This document shows, in pieces, positions 1 through 7,280 of a stretch of 19,675 bases of DNA; position 1 is the stretch's first letter; the number at the start of each line of letters is the position of its first letter. Below the pieces are notes generated by a model. The model was not told the DNA's origin. It saw only the letters and a list, made by a program, of their open reading frames with translations, and did no database searches. Made by a program: the position numbers and the translations under genes. The stretch spans positions 1-19,675 of the forward strand of contig CAMVDI010000011.1 in assembly GCA_947166205.1 (NCBI GenBank), written 5' to 3'. The DNA is from an uncultured Clostridia bacterium. GTDB taxonomy: Bacteria > Bacillota_A > Clostridia > Christensenellales > Aristaeellaceae.

Positions 1-405
1 GATTTTCAAATCATACCCGGGCAGCTCCAGCAGCTCCCCGTCATAGCGCAGGGAATGCAGTCGGATCGTCCCGGCGGGGGAATCCGGCATGCACTGGGTT
101 TCCTTCATCAGCGTAACCGTCCGCTCCTTGTCCGCCTCCATCCCCAGGATCAGGGGATAAAAGCGGATTCCGGGTTCAACCGGAAACCGGCAGACCGGGC
201 AGCCGTCCGAGAGGACGATAACATAGAAGATCGGGGTACTTTCCGGGGCCTCCATCTCCGCCCAGATATTGCCGCCCCGGTGGCGTACTTCCAGGCCGGA
301 TCCGGTCCAGTCCAGGCAGGGGTACTTCTGCTCCGGATCCATGCGCCCCAGCAGCCGCAGCCGCGGGTTGTCCGCCGTGATCGGGATGGTCGTCGTGTTG
401 GTCAT
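1..405 (-). CDS. N-terminal part of a CE2-type SGNH/GDSL esterase (partial)
   Basis: The gene starts at ATG 405 behind a strong AAGGAGG with a 6-8 nt spacer and runs off the left edge, so only 135 residues are visible. They resemble the N-terminal beta-sandwich that precedes the SGNH hydrolase domain in carbohydrate esterase family 2. There is an LLGRMDPEQ segment (about 18-26), a WTGSGLEVRHRGG segment (33-45) like the family's W-S/T-G-S...F-x-G pattern, and a TVTLMKETQ strand near residue 100. Family members deacetylate plant polysaccharides such as xylan or glucomannan. The catalytic Ser/His part lies outside the window, so activity cannot be judged. No signal peptide is visible, suggesting a cytoplasmic enzyme acting on imported oligosaccharides. 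It lies 62 nt downstream of the metal transporter permease, with a GC-rich hairpin between, so it may be a separate unit or a read-through member of that operon. Confidence 0.6.
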   Translation of the reverse strand, partial: MTNTTTIPITADNPRLRLLGRMDPEQKYPCLDWTGSGLEVRHRGGNIWAEMEAPESTPIFYVIVLSDGCPVCRFPVEPGIRFYPLILGMEADKERTVTLMKETQCMPDSPAGTIRLHSLRYDGELLELPGYDLKI

Positions 406-439
406 GCTCTGAACCTCCTTGATTCTTTGCGTTCGGGAT

Positions 440-465
440 CCGCGCCTCCGCCCCCCGGGGCGCGG
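440..465 (-). terminator. GC-rich hairpin between the metal permease and the esterase
   Basis: A 7 bp stem (CCGCGCC at 440-446 pairing with GGCGCGG at 459-465) lies immediately after the permease stop codon on the minus strand. No U-tract follows, so it is not a canonical intrinsic terminator. It may be a weak terminator or an mRNA 3'-end stabiliser. Confidence 0.3.
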
Positions 466-467
466 GT

Positions 468-1307
468 TCATTTCCGCCACCGGCGCGCAAGCAGCGACAG
501 GGCGTAGAAAGCGGCCGCCGTGATCACGATGGTCGCCCCGGCGCTGGTGTCCAGGTGATAGGCCAGGAAAAGTCCCGCGACACCGCTGATCAGGGCGATA
601 ACCGCGGAGAAGACCGCGTGCTCCCTGGCGTTCCTTGCCAGGTTTCTGCCCGCCGCGGCGGGCAGAATCAGCAGCGCGTTGATCAGCAGGACGCCCACCC
701 AGCGGATGGCCAGCATCACGGTGACCGCCACCAGCACCACGAAGGCGCACTCCACGAGCCGGGTGTGAATCCCCCGGGAGCGGGCCAGAGAGTGGGAAAC
801 GCTGGTCATCAGCAGCTGATTGTACATCAGCGCCCAGAGGAGGATTCCCAGGGGCAGCGCGGCGGCCAGCGCCGCCAGATCCCCGGGCGTAACGGCCAGA
901 ATATCCCCGATCAGCAGGGAGGAGTATTTCGCGAACTTCCCTCCCCGGGCCAGGATCAGCAGTCCCGCGGCGATGGAGGTGGAGGAAAACACGGAGATCA
1001 CGGTATCCGCGGAGGCGGAGCCGCTCTGCTTGATCAGGCAGATCAGCACAGCCCACACAATGCCGAAGATCAGCATGGCCGCAAGGTCGCTGCGCAGCCC
1101 CAGCACGATGCCCAGGGCGATCCCCGTGACGGCGGAGTGGCCCAGGGCATCCGAGAAAAACGCCATCTGGTGGTTGACCGCCATGGTTCCCAGCAGGCCC
1201 AGCAGCGGCGTCAGCAGCAGGATGGCCAGCAGCGCGTTCTTCATGAAGGAAAAGCGAAGCGCCTCCAGCGGCAGCAGGGTATCCATCAGGGAATAGACCG
1301 CGTCCAT
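468..1307 (-). CDS. znuB: Zinc/manganese-type ABC transporter permease (ZnuB/MntB family)
   Basis: This is a 279-residue integral membrane protein of the ABC-3 family, which imports Zn2+, Mn2+ or Fe2+. The start chosen is the ATG at 1307, whose A is shared with the TGA of the upstream ATPase (TGATG overlap), indicating translational coupling. The protein has about eight hydrophobic segments, beginning near residue 25 (KNALLAILLLTPLLGLLGT). Family-like features are the FFSDALGHSAVTGIALG stretch (about 49-66), a central SADTVISVFSSTS segment, and a C-terminal LLINALLILPAAAGRNLA stretch. Length and topology are normal. The same frame stays open far upstream, but that part lies inside the ATPase gene and is a shadow. 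The metal cannot be deduced from the sequence, and no metal-binding solute protein gene is in the visible cluster. Confidence 0.88.
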   Translation of the reverse strand: MDAVYSLMDTLLPLEALRFSFMKNALLAILLLTPLLGLLGTMAVNHQMAFFSDALGHSAVTGIALGIVLGLRSDLAAMLIFGIVWAVLICLIKQSGSASADTVISVFSSTSIAAGLLILARGGKFAKYSSLLIGDILAVTPGDLAALAAALPLGILLWALMYNQLLMTSVSHSLARSRGIHTRLVECAFVVLVAVTVMLAIRWVGVLLINALLILPAAAGRNLARNAREHAVFSAVIALISGVAGLFLAYHLDTSAGATIVITAAAFYALSLLARRWRK

Positions 1308-2251
1308 CAGGATCCGCCCTCCTTTCCGCCTGCCGTCCCCGTCCCGGTTCCGGGGGTCTCGGGATTCCCGACGGCGGTCCCGTCCGTCTTTCCGTCCCCG
1401 CTCCTGCGGGAACGGGCGGTCATCCGGACAATCCGGCTCGGGGATGCCTCCGGTCCGGGAGCGCTGCTTTTCTCCTCCGCAGGGGCCTTCCCCGGATCCG
1501 CCCGGTCCGCGGGTTCCTCCCCGCCCCCCGTGCCGAAGACCGAAGAAAACGCTTCGGAGCTGAAAACCTCCGCCGGCGATCCCTGGGAAAGCACCGTCTT
1601 TTCCAGCAGCACCACATAGTCCGCGTACTCCCGTACGAGCCGCAGGTCGTGGCTGACCAGCAGGATCGCGATATGCCGGGTTTCCTTCAGATGGGAAACC
1701 GTGTCCAGAAACAGCTTCAGCCCGTTGCGGTCCACGCCGCTGACGGGCTCGTCCAGCACCAGCAGGTCCGGCGCGGGATTGAGGGCGAGGGCCAGCAGCA
1801 CCCGCTGCAGCTCTCCGCCGGAGCACCGTCCCAGGGGCCTGTCCGCCAGCTCACCCGCCTCAACGTCGGCCAGCGCCTGATCCACCCGGGCCCGGATCTT
1901 CCGGCTCACCCCCGTCCAGACCGGTCTGCGGGTCATGGACGCCGCCAGAAAATCCCGCACGGTCAGCGGCATCTCCGGGTCAAAGGAAAGGTGCTGCGGA
2001 ACATATCCGGTGGTCAGATGGGCCAGATCCCGCCCGGCGCTGTCCTTGTGGCGGATGGCCCCGGAATAGGGAATCTCCCCCAGCAGCGCCCGGATCAGGG
2101 TCGTCTTTCCCGCACCGTTCTGTCCGATCAGAACGGTCAGCTGGCCGCAGTGAATGTGGGTGGAAATATCCTGCAGCAGTGTCTGTCCGCCCCGGCGGAC
2201 GGAAACCCCGTCCAGATCGATGTGGCACAGGGCGCAGTTACGAAGTCGCAT
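1307..2251 (-). CDS. znuC: Zinc/manganese-type ABC transporter ATPase (ZnuC family) with long low-complexity tail
   Basis: This 314-residue cytoplasmic nucleotide-binding subunit powers the permease encoded next to it. Visible motifs are Walker A GQNGAGKT (43-50), a Q-loop region GYVPQHLSFDP (82-92, typical of metal importers), signature CSGGELQR (143-150, with C replacing the usual L), Walker B LLVLDE (163-168), and the switch histidine in LLVSHD (H201). The ATPase core ends near residue 240. A further ~74 residues rich in Gly, Pro, Glu, Ser and Thr follow, ending in Gly/Thr repeats, and are probably disordered. ZnuC proteins are usually about 230-260 residues. An AAGGAG lies about 10 nt before the ATG, and the malQ stop is 21 nt upstream, so this is the second gene of the malQ operon. 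Confidence 0.88.
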   Translation of the reverse strand: MRLRNCALCHIDLDGVSVRRGGQTLLQDISTHIHCGQLTVLIGQNGAGKTTLIRALLGEIPYSGAIRHKDSAGRDLAHLTTGYVPQHLSFDPEMPLTVRDFLAASMTRRPVWTGVSRKIRARVDQALADVEAGELADRPLGRCSGGELQRVLLALALNPAPDLLVLDEPVSGVDRNGLKLFLDTVSHLKETRHIAILLVSHDLRLVREYADYVVLLEKTVLSQGSPAEVFSSEAFSSVFGTGGGEEPADRADPGKAPAEEKSSAPGPEASPSRIVRMTARSRRSGDGKTDGTAVGNPETPGTGTGTAGGKEGGS

Positions 2252-2272
2252 CAGGCGCAGTCTCCTTCAGAA

Positions 2273-3748
2273 TTATGCTTCCCGGCCGGTCTCCCGAACC
2301 AGCGCGCGCAGCTCCTCCGCCCGGCGGTCCGTGGTCTCGCCGGGTTTCATCCGCCACAGCCAGTTTCCGCCCACGGTGCCCGGCAGGTTCATCCGGGCCT
2401 CTCCGCCCAGCCCCAGGATATCCTGCATGGGCAGCATGGCCGTATCCGCCACGGAGGCCATCGCGAAGCGGACAAAGGCTTTCGGAGCCTCCTCCGCTCC
2501 GGAGAAGCCCAGATACTTCTCCGCGGATTCAAGCACCTTCGGATCCGCCTTGTCCGCCCATCCCCGAACGGTGTCGTTGTCGTGGGTGCCGGTGTAGAGC
2601 ACCACGTTGGGCGTATAGTTGACCGGATGATGGGGATTGGTTTCATCCCCGTCAAAGCCGAAGCAGAGCACCTTCATGCCCGGATAGCCGGTCCATTTCA
2701 GCAGCTCCCGCACCTGGTCGTTGACCTCGCCCAGATCCTCCGCGATGATCCGCAGATCCGGCACGGCTTCCTTCAGGCGCCGGAACAGTTCGATGCCCGG
2801 CCCGTCCACCCATTCCCCGCCTCGGGCGTTGGACGCGCCGTGGGGAATGGAATAGTAATGCGCGAAGCCGATAAAGTGGTCCACCCGGACGATGTCATAC
2901 AGCTCGGCCATGCCCCGCATCCGGTCCACCCACCATCCGTAGTCCTTCTTCCGAAGGTAGTCCCACCGGTACAGGGGATTGCCCCAGAGCTGGCCGTCCT
3001 CGGAGAAGTAGTCCGGCGGAACGCCTGCCACCCGGGTCGGAATCCGGTTCCTGTCCAGCTGGAAAACCTCCGGCCGGGTCCAGGTGTCCGCGGAATCCTC
3101 CGCCACGTAGATCGGCATGTCCCCGAAGATGGAGATTCCCCGGTCGTTGCAGTATTTCCGAAGCTCGGACCACTGCTTTCGGAAGAGATACTGGCAGAAA
3201 AGGTGGAAGGCGATCTCGTCCTTCAGCGCCCTGCGGTACTTCCACACCGCCCAGAACCGCCGGTTCCGGATGCTCCGGTCCGGCCACTGGCTCCACATTT
3301 TCGAGTCGAAATGCTCCTTCACCGCGGAAAACAGCGCGAAGTCGTCCGCCCAGAAATGCTCTTTCCGGAAGGTTTCGATTTCCGGCGCCAGCTTCTCCGC
3401 GGACTCCCGGAAGCAGCGGCGCAGCAGCTCCGTCTTGTTCTTCCGCACGGCCTCAAAATCCGTCTTCTCCGGATCCTCCGGCACGAAGAGCTCCTCATCC
3501 CTGAAGGTCAGCAGCCCTTCCTCCCGCAGCTTTTCCAGCGAAATCAGCATCGGATTTCCCGCGTAGGCCGAGGTGGACTGATAGGGGCTCTCCCCGTATC
3601 CCGTGGGTCCCACCGGAAGCACCTGCCAGATCTTCATCCCGCTTTTCTGCAGGAAGTCCGCGAAGGCGTAGGCTTCCTTCCCAAGATCACCGATCCCGCC
3701 CCGGGACGGAAGACTGGTGATATGCATCAGAATACCGCTCTGCCGCAT
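2273..3748 (-). CDS. malQ: 4-alpha-glucanotransferase (amylomaltase, GH77)
   Basis: This 491-residue cytoplasmic enzyme transfers alpha-1,4-glucan segments between maltooligosaccharides, releasing glucose during maltodextrin or glycogen use. The N-terminus has the family's LMHITSLPSRGGIGDLG (7-23) and LPVGPTGYGESPYQ (44-57). The catalytic residues are visible: nucleophile Asp290 in VRVDHFIGF, acid/base Glu337 in IIAEDLG, and the transition-state Asp390 in YTGTHDNDT. Length matches the bacterial family of about 490-500. The ATG at 3748 has GAGAGGG seven bases upstream. It is the first gene after a clear promoter at 3811-3839. Linkage to a metal importer is not an obvious functional pairing and may only reflect co-transcription. 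Confidence 0.95.
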   Translation of the reverse strand: MRQSGILMHITSLPSRGGIGDLGKEAYAFADFLQKSGMKIWQVLPVGPTGYGESPYQSTSAYAGNPMLISLEKLREEGLLTFRDEELFVPEDPEKTDFEAVRKNKTELLRRCFRESAEKLAPEIETFRKEHFWADDFALFSAVKEHFDSKMWSQWPDRSIRNRRFWAVWKYRRALKDEIAFHLFCQYLFRKQWSELRKYCNDRGISIFGDMPIYVAEDSADTWTRPEVFQLDRNRIPTRVAGVPPDYFSEDGQLWGNPLYRWDYLRKKDYGWWVDRMRGMAELYDIVRVDHFIGFAHYYSIPHGASNARGGEWVDGPGIELFRRLKEAVPDLRIIAEDLGEVNDQVRELLKWTGYPGMKVLCFGFDGDETNPHHPVNYTPNVVLYTGTHDNDTVRGWADKADPKVLESAEKYLGFSGAEEAPKAFVRFAMASVADTAMLPMQDILGLGGEARMNLPGTVGGNWLWRMKPGETTDRRAEELRALVRETGREA

Positions 3749-3810
3749 TTTGCATCCCTCTCATTCTTTCCTGTTCTTCTAGGCCTCATCTGTTCTTTCA
3801 GGCGGAACGT

Positions 3811-3839
3811 ATTGTATCACGCCCACCGTTATTCTTCAA
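3811..3839 (-). promoter_or_regulatory. Sigma-A promoter for the malQ-znuC-znuB operon
   Basis: Read on the minus strand, -35 TTGAAG (3839-3834) is followed by a 17 nt spacer and -10 TACAAT (3816-3811). The -10 has an upstream TGA that fits the extended -10 rule (TGn). It lies about 60 nt before malQ and is AT-rich in otherwise very GC-rich surroundings. Assignment is by consensus match only. Confidence 0.7.
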
Positions 3840-3877
3840 CCGGATTCCCGCCGGCCCGCGCCCTGCTCCGGGGCCTC

Positions 3878-3911
3878 CCGGCGGATCTGCCGGGCGCCCG
3901 GTTTCCGCCGG
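3878..3911 (-). terminator. Nested GC-rich hairpin after the MATE exporter gene
   Basis: An 8 bp outer inverted repeat (CCGGCGGA at 3878-3885 pairing with TCCGCCGG at 3904-3911) encloses the perfect palindrome CCGGGCGCCCGG (3890-3901). It lies directly downstream of the MATE stop and upstream of the malQ promoter, the right place for a transcription terminator. It has no U-tract, so termination may be Rho-dependent or inefficient. Confidence 0.4.
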
Positions 3912-3916
3912 CCCTC

Positions 3917-5284
3917 TCAGCAGTCCCCCGCCGTTTCCCGGGTCAGGTTCCGGACCCATTTGTCCTTCCGGAACCGGTGCATGACCCAGGGGATCTTTCC
4001 GACCTCGTCCAGGCATGTGCAGACATAAACCACCAGCACCGGCCATTTGAAGACGAACGCGCCCAGCAGCGCCAGCGGAATGGCGATCCCCCACATGGTA
4101 ACGACCAGGCTGTACATGTCAAAGATCGTATCCCCGCCGCCGTCCAGAACTCCGTTGATGGTCACCGTATTGACGCACCGCCCGATCATGTAGACGGACA
4201 TGATGATCATCATTCCGGTCAGATAGGATCTGGCCTCGTCCGTCAGCAGAACCATGCGGACCACCAGGGGCGTGACGGCCAGAACCGCCGCCGTCGAGGC
4301 AAAGCCGATCACATAGGACATGTTTTTCAGGCGGATTCCGTAGGCCCGCCCCCTCTCCAGCCGGCCCGCTCCCAGCTCGTTGCCCACCATGATTCCCGCG
4401 GCGCTGGCGATGCCGTTGCAGACGCAGCAGGTCAGGTCCCGGACCACGGCCGCCACCGAGTTGGCCGCCGCCGCGTCGGTGCCCATGTGGCCCAGGATCG
4501 CCGTATAGGAGGTAAAGCCGACTCCCCAGAGAAGGGAGCCGCCCATCAGCGGCAGGCACTGGGCCGCGAAATCCCTTCCCAGCTGTCCGAACCGGGTGAA
4601 CAGGCGTTTCCATGCCGGGCGGAGAAACCCGGGCCGGGCGGAAAGCAGCAGGCAGGCCGCCAGCTCCGCCGCCCGGGACATCGTGGTGGCGGCCGCTGCG
4701 CCCCGGGCGTGCATGGCCGGCGCGCCGAACATGCCGAAGATAAACACAGCGTTCAGCAGGATATTCATGACCACCGCGCCGGAAGAAATCAGCGCGCTGG
4801 GCGTCACCCGGTCCGTCACCTTCATGATCGTCAGATAGCACTGGGAGATCCCCGCCATCAGATAGGACCATCCGGCGATTCTCAGATAGCTGATTCCGAT
4901 CCCGATCAGGACAGGATCCGCGGTAAACAGCCGCATCAGCTGTTCCGGAATCAGCTCGCAGGCCAGGAAAAACAGCAGGGAAACCGCGAAGGAATACCGA
5001 AGAATCAGGCTGAAAATATCCCGGATGGTCCCGCCGTCCTTCTTTCCCCAGTACTGGGCCCCGAGGATCGCCCCGGCGCCCGTAATGGCGGCGACAAACA
5101 TGTTCTGCACAAACTGAATCTGGGTCGCCAGGGACACGGCGGTCATCTCGTTCTGTCCCACCCGTCCCAGCATCAGGGCGTCCCCGGCCGCCACCAGCGC
5201 CAGCATCAGGCTCTGCAGGGAGATCGGAAGGGTCAGCCGTCTCAGTTCCCGGTTGAATTCTTTCTTGTTGATAAGCGCCTGCAA
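3917..5284 (-). CDS. MATE family efflux transporter (last gene of the exporter operon)
   Basis: This 455-residue membrane protein has about 12 hydrophobic segments in two similar halves, the usual size for MATE (NorM/DinF/MepA-type) Na+- or H+-coupled exporters of drugs and metabolites. Family-like segments include LTLPISLQSLMLALVAAGDALMLGR near residue 17 (shown in part) and the YWGKKD segment near 98. The start is a TTG at 5284 with GGGAGG six bases upstream. An in-frame TGA lies just before the RBS, so no earlier start is possible. The ABC exporter gene ends 33 nt upstream. Substrate is unknown; co-transcription with another MATE gene and an ABC exporter suggests a multidrug or metabolite export locus. 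Confidence 0.9.
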   Translation of the reverse strand: MQALINKKEFNRELRRLTLPISLQSLMLALVAAGDALMLGRVGQNEMTAVSLATQIQFVQNMFVAAITGAGAILGAQYWGKKDGGTIRDIFSLILRYSFAVSLLFFLACELIPEQLMRLFTADPVLIGIGISYLRIAGWSYLMAGISQCYLTIMKVTDRVTPSALISSGAVVMNILLNAVFIFGMFGAPAMHARGAAAATTMSRAAELAACLLLSARPGFLRPAWKRLFTRFGQLGRDFAAQCLPLMGGSLLWGVGFTSYTAILGHMGTDAAAANSVAAVVRDLTCCVCNGIASAAGIMVGNELGAGRLERGRAYGIRLKNMSYVIGFASTAAVLAVTPLVVRMVLLTDEARSYLTGMMIIMSVYMIGRCVNTVTINGVLDGGGDTIFDMYSLVVTMWGIAIPLALLGAFVFKWPVLVVYVCTCLDEVGKIPWVMHRFRKDKWVRNLTRETAGDC

Positions 5285-5317
5285 GGAATGCCTCCCGTAT
5301 CATGTCTGTTGAGGTTG

Positions 5318-7147
5318 TCAGGTACCGTTCCCCGTTTTCTCCTCGCGGCCGCCGTTCTCCGTCAGTCCGTTCCAGAGCCGGTAGTAAAGTCCCTTCCGGG
5401 CCAGCAGCTCCTCGTGGGTTCCTTCCTCCTCGATGCTGCTGCGGCCCAGAACGAGAATCCGGTCCGCGTTCCGGACCGTGGTCAGCCGGTGGGCGATCGT
5501 CAGCGTCGTTCTCCCTTTCGCCAGCCGCTCCAGGCTCCGTCCCACGAGGACCTCGCTTTCGTTGTCCAGCGCGGAGGTCGCCTCGTCCAGAAGCAGCAGC
5601 GCGGGATTCTTCAGGAATACCCGGGCAATGGAAATCCGCTGCTTCTGTCCCCCGGACAGCTTGACGCCCCGCTCGCCGATATAGCTCTCGTATCCCTTGG
5701 GAAGATTCCGGATGAATTCATCTGCCCCGGCCAGCTTCGCGGCTTCCCTGATCTCCTCGTCCGTCGCCCCGGGTTTCCCGTAGGCGATGTTTTCCCGGAC
5801 GGTGCCGCTGAAAAGGTAGACGTCCTGCTGCACGATCCCGATGGCTCCGCGAAGGCTTTCCAGCGTTACGCTCCGGATCTCCTGCCCGTCGATCAGGATC
5901 CGGCCGTCCGTCACGTCATAAAACCGGGGAATCAGATTGCAGACGGTGGTCTTGCCGCCTCCGGAGGGGCCCACCAGCGCCACGTTCTCCCCGGGCCGGA
6001 TGTGCAGCGTCAGGTGGCGCAGCACCCGGTTGTGGTCATCCGGATATTCGAAGGACACATCCTCAAAGTCGATCCGGCCCTCCGTCACCCGCAGCGGCAC
6101 CGCGTCCGGCGCGTCCTGAATATCCACCTCGGCGTCCATGATCTCGTAGAACCGTTCGATGCCGGTCATACCCCGCTGAAACTGCTCAGCGAATTCAACG
6201 ATGCGCCGGATGGTGGCGATCAGGGTGGAAACATAGAGGATGTAGGCCACCAGGTCGCCCGGGCTGATGCGCCCGTGAACCAGGAAAAGACCGCCCGCGA
6301 CGATGACCACGATGTACATCAGTCCGTCAAAGAGCCGGGTGGAGGTTCCGAAGGTGGCCATCGCGTAGTACCATCTGGTTTTGATCCGCCTGAATTCCTG
6401 GTTTCCCCGGTCAAACTTCTCCGCCTCCGCCTTTTCGGCGGTAAAGGCCTTGACGACCTTCTGCCCCAGCAGGCTGTCCTCGATGGCGGCGTTCAGCTCG
6501 CCGATCTGATACCGCTGGGCCTTCTGCGCCTTTCGCAGCCAGTGGTTGAGCTTCGTGCTGACGATCCCCATGACCGGCAGGCAGGCGAAAACCAGCAGCG
6601 TCAGCGGAAGGGAGGCCCCGCAGAGGATTGCGAAGGAGGCAGCCAGTTTGATTCCCCCGATGAAAAACTCCTCCGGGCAGTGATGGGCGAATTCCGTAAC
6701 GTCGAAAAGATCGTTGGTGATCCTGCCCATAATCTGGCCGATCTTGGTGTTGGCGTAGTAGGTGTCGCTCAGCCGCTGCAGGTGGAAAAAGGCGTCCGTG
6801 CGCATATCCGTCTCGATGTGGACGCCCATGATGTGCCCCTGGGACTGCATGTAGAAATTCGCCCCCGCGTCAATCAGGCGCAGGATTCCGTACAGAACGG
6901 CCATCCGGATCACAGCCTCCGCGGTCAGCTGCGGCGCGCTGCCCAGGGCTGAGTTGGTCAGCTGGCGCATGATCATGGGCAGCACGATGTCGCACAGCGT
7001 GGTCAGGGACGCGAAAAACAGGTCCATGACCAGCAGCTTCCGGTATTTCTTCAGATACGGATAAAATCTTCGGATCAGTTGCCGGGAGCTGTAGGTCCTT
7101 TCACCTTTCCTCCCGCCGCCCGTTTCCCCTGTCTTCCGGATACTCAT
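5318..7147 (-). CDS. ABC exporter half-transporter (TMD-NBD, MsbA/YfiB-like)
   Basis: This 609-residue protein fuses a six-helix exporter domain (about 35-330) to an ATPase domain (about 355-595). Visible motifs are Walker A GPSGGGKTT (393-401), signature LSGGQKQR (497-504), Walker B LLLLDE (517-522), D-loop SALDNE, and switch His553 in TIAHRLTT. It carries a full canonical catalytic set and no second half-transporter lies beside it, so it probably acts as a homodimer. A short polar Gly/Lys/Arg N-terminus precedes the first helix. The ATG at 7147 has only a weak CGGAG ahead of it. It sits between two MATE genes, 133 nt after one and 33 nt before the other. Substrate is unknown; multidrug or lipid export is typical of the family. 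Confidence 0.92.
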   Translation of the reverse strand: MSIRKTGETGGGRKGERTYSSRQLIRRFYPYLKKYRKLLVMDLFFASLTTLCDIVLPMIMRQLTNSALGSAPQLTAEAVIRMAVLYGILRLIDAGANFYMQSQGHIMGVHIETDMRTDAFFHLQRLSDTYYANTKIGQIMGRITNDLFDVTEFAHHCPEEFFIGGIKLAASFAILCGASLPLTLLVFACLPVMGIVSTKLNHWLRKAQKAQRYQIGELNAAIEDSLLGQKVVKAFTAEKAEAEKFDRGNQEFRRIKTRWYYAMATFGTSTRLFDGLMYIVVIVAGGLFLVHGRISPGDLVAYILYVSTLIATIRRIVEFAEQFQRGMTGIERFYEIMDAEVDIQDAPDAVPLRVTEGRIDFEDVSFEYPDDHNRVLRHLTLHIRPGENVALVGPSGGGKTTVCNLIPRFYDVTDGRILIDGQEIRSVTLESLRGAIGIVQQDVYLFSGTVRENIAYGKPGATDEEIREAAKLAGADEFIRNLPKGYESYIGERGVKLSGGQKQRISIARVFLKNPALLLLDEATSALDNESEVLVGRSLERLAKGRTTLTIAHRLTTVRNADRILVLGRSSIEEEGTHEELLARKGLYYRLWNGLTENGGREEKTGNGT

Positions 7148-7280
7148 TCCCGCTCCGTTCCTTCCCTTCCTTCGTCGCGCCCGTCCGTTCCTTCCGTCCG
7201 TCCGCCGCTGCCCCCCGCTGCGTCCTTCCCCGGGTCCCGCCCGGTTCCCGGCCCCCTCCGGGGCTGCCGGATCCGCCGGG

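Noticed and set aside
555..1619. A plus-strand open frame opposite the znuB/znuC genes
   Set aside because: It is a Gln/Gly/His-rich antisense shadow of a membrane protein gene.
1649..6952. A plus-strand open frame of more than 1,700 codons opposite malQ, MATE and ABC genes
   Set aside because: It is the antisense of well-identified minus-strand genes. Its composition (Gln, His, Pro, Arg, Gly-rich) has no domain pattern, and the lack of stops follows from high GC at third positions.
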